This document shows, piece by piece, positions 1 through 8,721 of a stretch of 64,000 nt of DNA. The stretch covers positions 4,914 to 68,913 of the forward strand of contig CAJGDG010000001.1 of NCBI GenBank assembly GCA_904502095.1, read 5' to 3'. Origin of the DNA: an uncultured Alphaproteobacteria bacterium (GTDB lineage Bacteria > Pseudomonadota > Alphaproteobacteria > Rs-D84). The translations under genes were made by a program, and so were the position numbers. Under the pieces are notes generated by a model, which saw only the letters and a list, made by a program, of their open reading frames with translations, did no database searches and had not been told where the DNA came from. Position 1 is the stretch's first letter. The number at the start of each line of letters is the position of its first letter.

Positions 1-1620
1 ACAATGTTGTCCTTTTGTAAAGTCGAATTGGACGCGTGTGGTGTTGATACCAGTTCCGCAGCCCAGGCAAAAAAGTCTGAAATATGGGATTATGTTTTGG
101 CCAAGTTGGCTGCGTTAAAGGTTGATGCCTGTACCGAAGATTTAAAAGATTGCTTAACAGATGAAAGCAGATGTGGCGCAGATTATTCGAATTGCGTGGG
201 ATTAAGCACAGAACAAATTATCAGGATGTGTCCGTATGACAAATTGACAGGCTGCAAAAATGTGTATGATAACGAATTGACTTCGGACCAGGTATACGAA
301 AATTTGACCAATGTTGTCCAGGGTATAATATTAAATATTGACAACGAGTTGCTGGCGGTTTGTCAGGCGGCGGTCGATAACGCGGCGGTTCGTGCGTGTG
401 GTGAAAATCTAGATTGTGGAAATTTGATAAATTTGGATACCATTGGCACAACATCGCTGGATTATAAAATATGCGCGTACCAGACAGTGGGCCAAGATGT
501 CGCGTTTACAGACTATTGTCATCGTGATGTTTCATTGATTCCGGATTCGCATCTGGGACGGGTAGAGGGATCGACCACAGGTGAATTGGGACCGGTTGTT
601 CCGTATGCGGCGTTGTTAGATGTTCCTATTTTCTGGGAATCTATCAGTGTTGGGCTGGATGGAAAATTTGTTGGTATTGATAATTACTTGTCAAAGTTGG
701 AAGAAAGAAAAATTGTTATTACAGATGCACAAAAAGAACGTTTGATGAACGAGCTGAATACATTTAAATCTGGATTGGATAATGTAATTCAGATAATTGA
801 AAATGATACAGATGTTGATGCGTGCATGAACGGAAAAAAATTACAGGGGTATGGTTCAAAGAAAATTGCACGATTCCCAAATATTACGCAAAGCACGCGT
901 ATGTTAATTGCAGGGAAAATGTTGAACCGGGCCAAGGAAAATTATTATGCAAAATATGATGAATATAATACGCGTCAATTAAAAGATTATATCGCCATTA
1001 CTGAACGTCAGGTGAAAATCAGGGGTGAAAATTTCAAAGATAAACATCGTGAATTGGCGCGGCAAAGTTGTGTCAGTTTGGCAGAAATGTCTGCTATGCC
1101 TAAAACGAAAGAACCACCGTCTAGTGTGCTTGGTGGAATATTGATAGGAATCATTTTGGCGGCGGCGGTTGTTGCTACATGTGTAATGACATTTGGAGCG
1201 GGTGCTGTTGCTTGGGCGGAACTTGGTGTGGCGATGGCGGCTAATTTGGCTGTTTCACAAATAAGTGGGATAGCTGCTGCTGGTATTGCTGGGGCTGTGG
1301 CTGTTGCGACTGGTGGTGCCGCGGGCGTTGTTGCAGCGGGATTGGCGATAAATGATGCGGTTCAGGGCAAAGATGTGTATATTAAATCTTCTGAGTCAAC
1401 AGGAACTACACAAGAGACAACAAACACTGGGTCGCACAGTATAAAACATTGGAATTACAAGGAAGACATTACAACTATATTTAATCCAATTGATTTAACA
1501 TGTGAAAAATGTGTTGTTTCAACCCACTGTAAAAAAACCAAGGCACCAATGTTTGGGGATCAGTATTGTTTGGAATGGGAAGAATCTTTGCCAAAAAGAT
1601 GCACCACAATTGAGTTTTAG
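1..1620 (+). CDS. Cysteine-rich secreted protein, C-terminal part (5' end outside window)
   Basis: The frame is open from base 1, so the start lies upstream; the ATG at base 4 is internal with no ribosome binding site. The visible 539 codons match the C-terminal half of the protein at 18377-20857. Shared features are the C-x6-C pairs (CKVELDAC, CTEDLKDC), a CGADYSNC four-cysteine module end, the block MCP-x-DKL...CK, an ILNIDNELL stretch, and a terminal CxxC region (CEKCVVSTHC). Residues about 370-450 form a long Gly/Ala-rich hydrophobic stretch that could be membrane hairpins. The function is unknown. It is probably exported and disulfide-bonded like its paralogues, whose signal peptides are visible. 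Confidence 0.8.
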   Translation, partial: TMLSFCKVELDACGVDTSSAAQAKKSEIWDYVLAKLAALKVDACTEDLKDCLTDESRCGADYSNCVGLSTEQIIRMCPYDKLTGCKNVYDNELTSDQVYENLTNVVQGIILNIDNELLAVCQAAVDNAAVRACGENLDCGNLINLDTIGTTSLDYKICAYQTVGQDVAFTDYCHRDVSLIPDSHLGRVEGSTTGELGPVVPYAALLDVPIFWESISVGLDGKFVGIDNYLSKLEERKIVITDAQKERLMNELNTFKSGLDNVIQIIENDTDVDACMNGKKLQGYGSKKIARFPNITQSTRMLIAGKMLNRAKENYYAKYDEYNTRQLKDYIAITERQVKIRGENFKDKHRELARQSCVSLAEMSAMPKTKEPPSSVLGGILIGIILAAAVVATCVMTFGAGAVAWAELGVAMAANLAVSQISGIAAAGIAGAVAVATGGAAGVVAAGLAINDAVQGKDVYIKSSESTGTTQETTNTGSHSIKHWNYKEDITTIFNPIDLTCEKCVVSTHCKKTKAPMFGDQYCLEWEESLPKRCTTIEF

Positions 1621-1626
1621 CATATA

Positions 1627-1672
1627 AAATGGCGGCTTTCGTTATCGCCGGGAAAGCGGCCCCAGAATGACA
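1627..1672. repeat. Palindromic intergenic element, divergent copy
   Basis: Imperfect inverted repeat (GGCGGCTTTCG against CGGGAAAGCGGCC) ending in ATGACA, the same end as the neighbouring 102-nt elements. Probably a degenerate member of the same palindromic repeat class. Confidence 0.45.
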
Positions 1673-1693
1673 ATTTTTTTTGTTAAAAAAAAT

Positions 1694-1795
1694 TGTCATC
1701 CTGGTACTTGATACCAGGACCCAGGTTATTAATGCAAATTTGTGTTCGCGTTGCGAACATAGACCTAGGTTCCACGGTCAAGCCGTGGAATGACA
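1694..1795. repeat. 102-nt palindromic repeat, copy 1
   Basis: Begins TGTCAT and ends ATGACA. It holds three palindromes in a row: CCTGGTA-cTTGa-TACCAGG, TGTTCGC-gtt-GCGAACA and TTCCACGG-tcaag-CCGTGGAA. It matches copy 2 over its whole length. The style (TGTCAT...TTGA...ATGACA around a stem) resembles interspersed palindromic elements of Rickettsiales. Confidence 0.85.
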
Positions 1796-1812
1796 GAGTT
1801 TTTTGTTTGTTT

Positions 1813-1845
1813 ACCTAGGTTCCACAGGTCACCCGTGGAATGACA
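1813..1845. repeat. Partial copy of the palindromic repeat
   Basis: Only the last module (CCTAGGTTCCAC...GTGGAATGACA) is present, with changed stem bases. The 35 nt after it (GAGTTTTTAAG then a T-run) closely resemble the sequence after copy 2. Confidence 0.7.
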
Positions 1846-1903
1846 GAGTTTTTAAGTTTTTTTACAAAAAAAATTTTAAAACTATATATGTAAAGTTCTC
1901 ATC

Positions 1904-2005
1904 TGTCATCCTGGTACTTGATACCAGGACCCAGGTTATTAATGCAAATTTGTGTTCGCGTTGCGAACATAGACCTAGGTTCCACGGTCAAGCCGTGGAA
2001 TGACA
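1904..2005. repeat. 102-nt palindromic repeat, copy 2
   Basis: Base-for-base repeat of the element at 1694-1795, in the same orientation. This stretch between the two flanking genes (1621-2054) holds only these repeats; I see no gene in it. Confidence 0.85.
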
Positions 2006-2054
2006 GAGTTTTTAAGTTTTTTTACAAAAAATTTTTTAATTTAAATTTGTGATG

Positions 2055-2315
2055 TTATTTTTTGCTTTTCTTTTTATCGGTTTTGGCGCCCAATATTTGA
2101 ATTTGCATTTTTAAGATGATGTTTTCTTTTTCTTTGATTTGTTCCAGTAATCGTTCGTTTTCACTGCGCAATTTTGCCAATTCTTGACGGCTGATTGTCG
2201 TTTCACGGGTTATTTGACGGGTGCGTTTGCGATTTAAAAAAAATGCAAATGTCGCGCCAATAACTGCGCCAATTGTTGCGCTGATTACATCAAAAAGTGT
2301 GTCAACTAATGCCAT
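2055..2315 (-). CDS. Small membrane-anchored coiled-coil protein
   Basis: 86 residues: an N-terminal hydrophobic segment (ISATIGAVIGATFAFFL), then RKR and a predicted coiled coil (ELAKLRSENERLLEQIKEKE), ending in a Lys-rich tail. The likely topology is one membrane helix with a cytoplasmic coil. The ATG at 2315 is preferred; a GTG three codons earlier (2324) is possible. Neither has a clear ribosome binding site. Unrecognised family. Confidence 0.6.
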   Translation of the reverse strand: MALVDTLFDVISATIGAVIGATFAFFLNRKRTRQITRETTISRQELAKLRSENERLLEQIKEKENIILKMQIQILGAKTDKKKSKK

Positions 2316-2350
2316 GTGACACACTGTATCAATTTATAATGATGGTTGCA

Positions 2351-2953
2351 TCAGGCTTGTTTTCTTAGGCCTGTTTTAGCATCAATCCAAACCTGTTCAG
2401 CGGCGATTTCCATCATTGGCATATCGGCCGCGCTGTCCGAATAAGCGCGAACAACATTTGGAATTATTTTGTTTTCTTTGGCCCATTCGTCCATAATGCG
2501 AACTTTGTTCGCACCCCAACATAAAAATTCATATTTCCATGGGCGTGATTTATCCATGCGGGAACAAAATACCGCGTCAAATTTCATATCGCGCACCAGG
2601 GCTGGCAACAGATAGTCGGGTGATGCAGATATCATTAATACACGGCGGCCGGCGTCACGTTCGCTTTGTACGCGTTCTTTGGCCCAGCCGAAACGGTTTA
2701 ATTTGTGTTGCTTGATAAAACCAGCACTGTATTTTTTAACCATTTTTGGTGTCATAAAGCGACGCATATTTTCACGCCACCAAATTCCGCCAGGATTAAA
2801 TTTGCGACAAATGGCACAAACGCCAATCAACGGCAAAAACAGCCACGGACGAATGCTGCGACGCATACAATATTTTGCAAATTCAACATTTGAATCAAAT
2901 GCAGATAATGTGCCGTCGAAGTCAAATAAAACAACATCGGTTTTTGTCAGCAT
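2351..2953 (-). CDS. HAD-superfamily (subfamily IB) phosphatase
   Basis: 200 residues with all four HAD motifs: DFDGT (nucleophile D11, acid D13), MISASPDYL (motif II Ser), a later Lys for motif III, and YSDSAADMPMM (motif IV acidic pair). A cap region of about 80 residues follows motif I, as in the phosphoserine-phosphatase-like IB group. Many IB members act on phospholipid or small phosphate monoesters; the substrate here cannot be read. AAAGGGG precedes the ATG. It lies 63 bp after the preceding minus-strand gene and may be cotranscribed with that operon. Confidence 0.85.
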   Translation of the reverse strand: MLTKTDVVLFDFDGTLSAFDSNVEFAKYCMRRSIRPWLFLPLIGVCAICRKFNPGGIWWRENMRRFMTPKMVKKYSAGFIKQHKLNRFGWAKERVQSERDAGRRVLMISASPDYLLPALVRDMKFDAVFCSRMDKSRPWKYEFLCWGANKVRIMDEWAKENKIIPNVVRAYSDSAADMPMMEIAAEQVWIDAKTGLRKQA

Positions 2954-3016
2954 AAATATACCCCTTTACAAGTTGAAAAAATTATATGGTACAAATGTTG
3001 TCCGCGCAAGTGATTA

Positions 3017-4240
3017 TTATTGTTTTTTGTTTATAGATTCGGCAAGACCAAATAAAGCACCCAATGAAGTAGCAAAGGAGCCTTCGTCGGTTGTATCGAG
3101 TGCCTCGGTCGCATCAGTTTCGAGTTTTGGGTCTTTTTTCGCGATTGCTTTTTTCAGTTCGTCAGAATTAAATTTTTTTATCACGTCGCCCGCATCACTT
3201 AAATCCAGTTTGCTTAAATCCAGATCGTCGACATTTTCCATGCCGGCTTCTTTTAATTTTTTCTTTATTTCGTTTGCGTTTTCTTCGCTTTTCTTGCTGG
3301 CTTTTTTAGCCTTTAAATCCTTGATTTTTTCGCCCAGTTCGCCGTTCAATGCCACATTGCCAATCAGCGATGCTGCGCCACCAACGCCGGCAGTAATTGC
3401 ACCGGTTTTAACTTTCTTGGCGGCTTCTTCTTTTTGGGCATCCCACGCAGCGGCCGCGGTCGCGTCACCCTGTAATGCCGCCGCCAACGATGTATATGCG
3501 CCACCAGTTTTGCCAACATTTTTATCGTCGTACAGACCAGCTGTTGCGGCATCAATAATTTCTTCACTTTCGATGCCAGGTTGCATACCCAATGCGTTTT
3601 TGCGTGTTTTTAAACTGTTTGCCAGTTCGCGGTATTGCATAACCAGCGGTGTTAACGCATTTGCGCCAGGTAATTCAATTGCACTTTCGCCACCGGCAAT
3701 GCGGCCTGAACCGTATTCGCATGTGAATGTTGCAAGGTACGCCTTCATTGCAGTTTCGGCTTCTTCATCCGCCTTTTTTTCTGCCAATCCAGATGCCAAT
3801 TGCATACCACCAATACCCATAGTCGCCATACCAGTTGCGCCCAGTATTTTATTTTCCAACGATTGTTCGGTTTCTTTGGCTTCGTCTGCTTTGGCCTTTA
3901 AGTCCGCCAACTTTTTTGCCTTGGCTTCTTCATCGGCCGCGTCCGCGTCGGGGTCGGTGGCGGCTTCATCTCCTGGGGGTGTGTCGCCGGTTTCGTTGCC
4001 CGTGGTGGTGGAATTGCCTTTAAGCGCGGCTATGTTGTCGTCGTTTTGTGTTTTTAATTTTGTTTTTTCTTCCTCTGTTGCGGCACTTGCCCCGCCGATG
4101 ATTTTTTGGGCTTCGGCTTCGTATGCGGCGATAATATCGGCCACCTTTGTTTTGCCCGCAAATGGGGAGTTTTCTTCAGCCGATGCCAGGGCAGGGATCA
4201 TAAATAAAACTAATAAAGATGTCAGGCACAGTTTTTTCAT
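3017..4240 (-). CDS. Secreted Glu/Lys/Ala-rich helical protein
   Basis: 407 residues with a clear signal peptide (MKKLCLTSLLVLFMIPALASA). The body is highly charged and helical, with a Thr/Asp/Pro-rich linker around residues 80-105. Two Gly/Ala-rich hydrophobic segments (ILGATGMATMGIGG and ITAGVGGAASLIG) look like short membrane or oligomerisation hairpins. Its ATG overlaps the stop of the preceding gene (ATGA), so it is translationally coupled as the last member of a four-gene minus-strand operon. Architecture resembles the protein at 59918-60907. Function unknown. Confidence 0.75.
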   Translation of the reverse strand: MKKLCLTSLLVLFMIPALASAEENSPFAGKTKVADIIAAYEAEAQKIIGGASAATEEEKTKLKTQNDDNIAALKGNSTTTGNETGDTPPGDEAATDPDADAADEEAKAKKLADLKAKADEAKETEQSLENKILGATGMATMGIGGMQLASGLAEKKADEEAETAMKAYLATFTCEYGSGRIAGGESAIELPGANALTPLVMQYRELANSLKTRKNALGMQPGIESEEIIDAATAGLYDDKNVGKTGGAYTSLAAALQGDATAAAAWDAQKEEAAKKVKTGAITAGVGGAASLIGNVALNGELGEKIKDLKAKKASKKSEENANEIKKKLKEAGMENVDDLDLSKLDLSDAGDVIKKFNSDELKKAIAKKDPKLETDATEALDTTDEGSFATSLGALFGLAESINKKQ

Positions 4241-5472
4241 GCTTTATCTCCCTCTCCACTTCCTTCTTGTGTCGTTTTTGTTTCCTGTTCTGTCAGTGCG
4301 GTTAATGCGGCCTGGGCCTGTTTTAATAAGTTTTTAAGCGCGTCGGATGCTGTTTTATATGCTTCGCTGGGCAGTTTTACGCATTTGCCGTCAACGGGGG
4401 TTGCTTCGTGTGTATTGGTGTCACATGTGATTGTGCATTTGTTTTCTTTGCCGTCCCATTCGGCCTTTGTGGCGCCTTCGATTTTTTCTTTTTTGCACGC
4501 CTCTTGTTCGGCGGCTATATCAGCCTTTGTTTTTTCAACACAGCCCGTGCCATCTTCCCACTTTTTTGTGCCACAATCGCAATCCGTATCGGGGGAAACG
4601 CTGTTTGTGACTTCGCCCTTTGTTTTTAAACACAATGATTCTTCGCAGGTTTTGTTATCCTTCTTTTTATAACCGCGTTTGCACTGAAGAATTATACATT
4701 CGCCGTCGGAGTTATAACGACCGACATCTATATTTTCAGCGACGCCATTCACGCCACCACGACATTCAGCTGGTTCGCATTTTGATTTGTCTTCGTTAGG
4801 TTTTTCGTATTTATTCGTACATTTTGTTATTATGCATTTGTTTGATGTCGGGTCATATGCAAGCACTACATTTTTGGGGTCCAGTTTCATTTCTTTTGCA
4901 TCGCATTTGACATTACACTGGTTTGATTCCCATTTGGCAGATGATGCGCCCCTGATTTTTTGTTGGTCGCAATTTTTTTCTGCCTGGGTTATACAGCCCT
5001 TGCCATCTACCCATACTGTGGCATTTTTACATTCGCATGGTATGTCGCGCGTTGGGCGCCACAAGCCATTGGTTTTATCGCATAATTCCCGCTTTGCGGA
5101 TTGGGCGTCTTTTTGTTGTTGTTTTTCGTTTGGTGTGCATGCACCTTCTTTCAGTTCATACCCGTTTTTGCAGGTTTTTACGACGCATTCACCATTTTGC
5201 ATTTCGCCGGTTTTTGCGTATGGGTCCGTTGGTGTGCATTCACTGACGCATTTATTATTTTTTAACTTGTATTTTGGTTCGTCGCATGCGGTGATTTTGC
5301 ATTCGCCTTTGTCCCATTTTGCGCCCTTGATCCCGTTTTTGCCGACTTGATTCTGGCATTTCATAGCAGGGGTTTCAACAAGCGTTTTCATAGGTTCCGC
5401 CTGTACAGCCATTGCGCCATAAAACGGTGCAATCATAAATAGGGCGGTAAAGATTTTTAATATGTTTTTCAA
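4237..5472 (-). CDS. Secreted cysteine-rich repeat protein (EGF-like spacing)
   Basis: 411 residues with a signal peptide. About six degenerate repeats follow the pattern G-x-C-x-[IV]-x-x-C...Y-x-[LK]...C (for example GECVVKTCKNGYELKEGAC and GECIILQCKRGYKKKDNKTC). Interleaved are C-x2-T-x-G-x-W-type units (LCDKTNGLWRP...CECKN) also seen in the next gene upstream. The spacing suggests small disulfide-knotted modules, analogous in form to EGF repeats, though no homology is claimed. Third gene of the operon, 11 bp after its neighbour and overlapping the next by 4 bp. Probably a cell-surface or periplasmic binding scaffold; that is inference. Confidence 0.75.
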   Translation of the reverse strand: MKNILKIFTALFMIAPFYGAMAVQAEPMKTLVETPAMKCQNQVGKNGIKGAKWDKGECKITACDEPKYKLKNNKCVSECTPTDPYAKTGEMQNGECVVKTCKNGYELKEGACTPNEKQQQKDAQSAKRELCDKTNGLWRPTRDIPCECKNATVWVDGKGCITQAEKNCDQQKIRGASSAKWESNQCNVKCDAKEMKLDPKNVVLAYDPTSNKCIITKCTNKYEKPNEDKSKCEPAECRGGVNGVAENIDVGRYNSDGECIILQCKRGYKKKDNKTCEESLCLKTKGEVTNSVSPDTDCDCGTKKWEDGTGCVEKTKADIAAEQEACKKEKIEGATKAEWDGKENKCTITCDTNTHEATPVDGKCVKLPSEAYKTASDALKNLLKQAQAALTALTEQETKTTQEGSGEGDKA

Positions 5473-5483
5473 AATTTGTGCCT

Positions 5484-6950
5484 TTATTTATTAAATATGC
5501 CCCCCAAAATGTCTTTTAATTTGGATTGGTCAAAATTGTCTTGGTCGCCCCAACTGAAGTTTTCAAAGCCGTTGCTTTCTTTTATTTTTGATAACATATC
5601 GCGGCATTCTTCGTCGCTTGAGTCGTCAGTACAGTTATTATTTTTTAGCCACTTTTTCAGATCGTTTGTACAGCCGGTTTCTTTGTCATATTTTTGTGTC
5701 TTTGGACATTTGCACAGTTTTGTTGTTTTGTTCCATTTCCCACCTGTTTGACCGCATAATTCTTCTTTGTAATCGCGTTCAGCTTTGGCACGGTCAACCG
5801 CACGGTCGATGGCGCCCGATGTTACTGCGCCAGCAGCCATGCCCAATCCAGACCCCAGCATCGCAGAAGACGCAGATGTCTGGGAACGGGTTAAACGAAA
5901 CGCATTTTCCATAAATGTCGTCACATCAACGCCAAACCAGTTTTGATTGCAATCAAATGTTGAACCGGCATACGCCTTTTTAGATGCGTAAATCGAATCG
6001 TCTTCGCCTGCATGAAAATTTACAGTGAACACACAACTGAATGTGCGTTCGTCAAATGCAGCGCCCAGCCGTTCGCATGTGCTGCGTAATTCATCGCGCA
6101 GCGCATATAAACGTTCCATGTCATGTTCGATTGTGTATTCTGCGGTGTTGCGGGCGGTGCCCATAACCTGCATCGCGCGGGCTGCCAGACCGCTGTCTTG
6201 TTCTGTGCATTCTTTGGCGATTTGTTCGCATTTTTTTATCGCAGCGTCGCCGTCGTTTTTGCCAACACATTTTTCAAATGTTTTTCCACAGGCACCAACA
6301 ATACAATCGTTATAGCGATTGCCACAGTTCATAATGCCTTCGTATAATGATAGTTGTTGCATTACGTCACGGTCCGCCGCAATTTCCGGGGCAAATAATG
6401 CGTATTCATGACCGGTGCAGGTTGTGTTGCGACGACACGCGTCCATTTTGTCGCCCCAAATAGTGTCTGTGTCACCGGCACATTTTTGAAAACCGTCGCC
6501 GCATTTATTTATCATACATTTGCGTAATTCCGCGTCGCATTTGTTTGCATCATGTCTGGTTGATTCGCCGGTGGTGGCAATGTCGTCATTGCTTTTGCCT
6601 GCGCGAAACGCCGCAATTCGTGCCAACATATCACGGGTTTCGTCATCATCGTCATCGCCATCGCTGCCAAAGGCGTCGCTGAACATATTTGCCTTGTTCG
6701 TCAGCGGTTGAGTATAGGTTTCAGTTTCGGCTTTGGCGACTGTTTCTGTGGTTGTTTCGTTCGCGACAACAGCGGGCTCTGATTTTTTTGTTTTGGATGC
6801 GGTGCTGGCACGGGCGGCGTTTTTTGCCGCAGTTGGTTTGCCACGCGCCGCAACAGATGCAGCGTTTACATCGTTAATGCATATCAAAACAAAGATGCTG
6901 ATAATGCATTTGAAAAGCTTTTGATAAAAATGTTTCGTTTTGCTCGTCAT
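5484..6950 (-). CDS. Secreted protein with four-cysteine modules
   Basis: 488 residues with an N-terminal signal (FKCIISIFVLICINDVNA), then a basic Ala/Lys/Thr low-complexity stretch. Two clear modules follow: CDAELRKC...CGDGFQKC and CGNRYNDC...CGKTFEKC, plus a CEQIAKEC pair. A Gly/Ala-rich hydrophobic segment (AMLGSGLGMAAGAVTSG) precedes a C-terminal LC-x2-TGGKW...CKC unit shared with the next gene. Its ATG overlaps the preceding stop by 4 bp. Function unknown; same family style as the giants at 16228-20857. Confidence 0.75.
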   Translation of the reverse strand: MTSKTKHFYQKLFKCIISIFVLICINDVNAASVAARGKPTAAKNAARASTASKTKKSEPAVVANETTTETVAKAETETYTQPLTNKANMFSDAFGSDGDDDDDETRDMLARIAAFRAGKSNDDIATTGESTRHDANKCDAELRKCMINKCGDGFQKCAGDTDTIWGDKMDACRRNTTCTGHEYALFAPEIAADRDVMQQLSLYEGIMNCGNRYNDCIVGACGKTFEKCVGKNDGDAAIKKCEQIAKECTEQDSGLAARAMQVMGTARNTAEYTIEHDMERLYALRDELRSTCERLGAAFDERTFSCVFTVNFHAGEDDSIYASKKAYAGSTFDCNQNWFGVDVTTFMENAFRLTRSQTSASSAMLGSGLGMAAGAVTSGAIDRAVDRAKAERDYKEELCGQTGGKWNKTTKLCKCPKTQKYDKETGCTNDLKKWLKNNNCTDDSSDEECRDMLSKIKESNGFENFSWGDQDNFDQSKLKDILGGIFNK

Positions 6951-7960
6951 TTCTTTTCAGATTGTTTTATCAATTCCTTTACTCTATTTTCTGTTTGAAT
7001 ATTAAATTCTTCCGTCTTTTGTTGTTTGCTAATTGTTTTGGCTGTCCATGAGTCAATTGTTGCGCACGCGGCTTTGTAAAATCCACACAGTGCCGCCGCC
7101 GCTGCGTTTTCTGAATTAAATATTTTGTCCGCATGTTCGGGGTATTCGTCTGTCGCGCGTTCACATTTAAATGTCATATTGTTGGCACAAACGGTTGCAA
7201 CGCAACGATTGTATGCGCGGTTATCTTTGCACGAATTTTTTGCATCGTTCAACAGGGTTAAACGCTTGTTCTGGTATGCGGCGACAATGTGTTGAAGCGC
7301 GTCTTCGGCACTGTTAACAGCCGTGTCGCGCGCCGCCAGTAATGTTTCGCGAATTGCAGATATGTGTTCGTCACAGCCGGTGTTTTCAATGCTGCACGAT
7401 GCAAAGAATTTATCAAAGTCTGAATTTTCTTTGCAGTTTCGATAATCGGCTGTGCACGCCTTGTCCAATAACATGCATTGAGTGATTAACGATTCGCAAG
7501 AGGATTTGGATTTTGATTCAGCCTTGGCCAATTCGTCCAGTTTTTCGGCACGGTCCATCGAAACCTTGGCAGCAGCACAAGATTGTTCAATCAGTGAATC
7601 GTATGATTCTTCGATGTCTTCGTCAGTACAGCCGGCAACCTTTTTCATACATTCTGTGCGCGCCCAGACATAGCGTTGACCGGGTTCAGATGGCGCATTT
7701 TTCAATTCTTTTTCAGAAATTGTGTATTTAGAACTGGCCCCAACAGATACATTGCGCATACCTTTCTTGCCGGATGCGGGTGGGGTGCCAGCCTCGCTGG
7801 TGCCGCAATATTGACAGCGCGCCAATGGGTTCGACGAAAAGTTTATGGCACATACAGAATCCAAGCATTTGTTTAAATTTGCACGCGAACATTTAGCCAC
7901 AGCGTGCGCCCCAGGACACGCTAAGAAAAAGCTGGCAAAAATTAATGCGTATTTGGTCAT
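6947..7960 (-). CDS. Secreted protein with four-cysteine modules, first gene of operon
   Basis: 337 residues with a signal peptide ending near HAVA. The mature N-terminus has CSRANLNKC...C then a CQYC pair. A module CESLITQC...CTADYRNC sits mid-protein (Thr replaces the usual Gly), and CKDNRAYNRC comes later. The C-terminus is a Lys/Glu-rich helix. GAGAGA precedes the ATG and a minus promoter lies at 7979-8008. First gene of an operon 6947 to 3017 of exported proteins. Unrecognised. Confidence 0.75.
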   Translation of the reverse strand: MTKYALIFASFFLACPGAHAVAKCSRANLNKCLDSVCAINFSSNPLARCQYCGTSEAGTPPASGKKGMRNVSVGASSKYTISEKELKNAPSEPGQRYVWARTECMKKVAGCTDEDIEESYDSLIEQSCAAAKVSMDRAEKLDELAKAESKSKSSCESLITQCMLLDKACTADYRNCKENSDFDKFFASCSIENTGCDEHISAIRETLLAARDTAVNSAEDALQHIVAAYQNKRLTLLNDAKNSCKDNRAYNRCVATVCANNMTFKCERATDEYPEHADKIFNSENAAAAALCGFYKAACATIDSWTAKTISKQQKTEEFNIQTENRVKELIKQSEKK

Positions 7961-7978
7961 ATTCTCTCTGTTGAAATA

Positions 7979-8008
7979 ACTATATCATAAAATGAGGTAA
8001 GGGCGCAA
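7979..8008 (-). promoter_or_regulatory. Promoter for the minus-strand secreted-protein operon
   Basis: Reading minus: TTGCGC, 18-nt spacer, TATAGT, then about 18 nt to the ATG at 7960. It lies back to back with the plus-strand promoter at 8031. Confidence 0.5.
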
Positions 8009-8030
8009 ATAGAAATTTTTGTAAAAACAC

Positions 8031-8059
8031 TTGACAAAAGCACTTTGTTTGTCTATATT
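8031..8059 (+). promoter_or_regulatory. Sigma-70-type promoter
   Basis: TTGACA (8031-8036), 17-nt spacer, TATATT (8054-8059); AAAAGGA then precedes the ATG at 8090. Near-consensus. Confidence 0.8.
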
Positions 8060-8089
8060 TATTCTGAAATCATAACAAAAGGATGAAAA

Positions 8090-8602
8090 ATGTTCGTTAA
8101 AAAACCGGATTTAAGTAAAATTTCTTTGGCAGAAGCAAAGGATATTATAAAAAAATGGCACCCAAGATTAAATGCGACCAGTGCTGTTGCGTTGGCGTTT
8201 ATGCTGTCTACGATTATTTTGGGCGTTAAAAGCTGTAAATATGAAAAAGAAAACGAAAGCTTGGAAGCAGATAAAAATAAATTGCATGAACAAGTAGTCA
8301 GTGCGTTGGATAGTTTACAGAAAACAGCTGGTGAAACAAAATCCCTTGCAATGGAAGCGTCACAGGTTTGTGGTTTGCGTGAAGAAAACCAAGAATTAAG
8401 AGATTCTATTCAAGGATTAAGAGGTTCTAATCAAGAATTAATAGATTCTATTGGTGTGTTGAATGCAAAATTGAAGAATTGCCAGGCGCGAAAGAAAACA
8501 GTTGTGGTTCAGTCTGCGCCAAAAAAGGCAGAAGCACCAAAAGATACATTTAATGTCGATGTTAAAATAAAAAGAACATATTATTGGACATACGGTCGTT
8601 AA
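8090..8602 (+). CDS. Single-pass membrane protein with coiled coil
   Basis: 170 residues. After a basic N-terminus, a transmembrane segment (SAVALAFMLSTIILGV) is followed by a long coiled coil with near-repeats (ELRDSIQGLRGSNQELIDSI). A Lys/Ala/Pro linker and the tail VDVKIKRTYYWTYGR come last. The arrangement suggests a cytoplasmic N-terminus and a periplasmic coil. Monocistronic, with its own promoter and terminator. Unrecognised family. Confidence 0.75.
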   Translation: MFVKKPDLSKISLAEAKDIIKKWHPRLNATSAVALAFMLSTIILGVKSCKYEKENESLEADKNKLHEQVVSALDSLQKTAGETKSLAMEASQVCGLREENQELRDSIQGLRGSNQELIDSIGVLNAKLKNCQARKKTVVVQSAPKKAEAPKDTFNVDVKIKRTYYWTYGR

Positions 8603-8619
8603 TAGTTTCTGTTGTCGGT

Positions 8620-8665
8620 AAAAAATCGGTCTGTTTGAAAAAAATAGACCGATTTTTATTTTTTT
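8620..8665 (+). terminator. Rho-independent terminator
   Basis: AAAATCGGTCT / AGACCGATTTTT stem with a T-rich tail, directly after the coiled-coil gene. Confidence 0.85.
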
Positions 8666-8721
8666 GGCTGGACAGGTAAGTCATTATTATGATAAGATTT
8701 TATTGTCATAAGAGAGTAGGA

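Noticed and set aside
1694..2005. CRISPR array
   Set aside because: Only two full copies, no regular spacers, internal palindromes and no cas genes.
2679..4337. 552-codon plus-strand open frame
   Set aside because: Antisense to the secreted helical gene; composition is Ser/Ala/Phe-rich shadow coding, with no ribosome site or plausible fold.
4237..5472. True EGF domains
   Set aside because: Cysteine spacing is only loosely EGF-like and varies from repeat to repeat; I report it as a form analogy.
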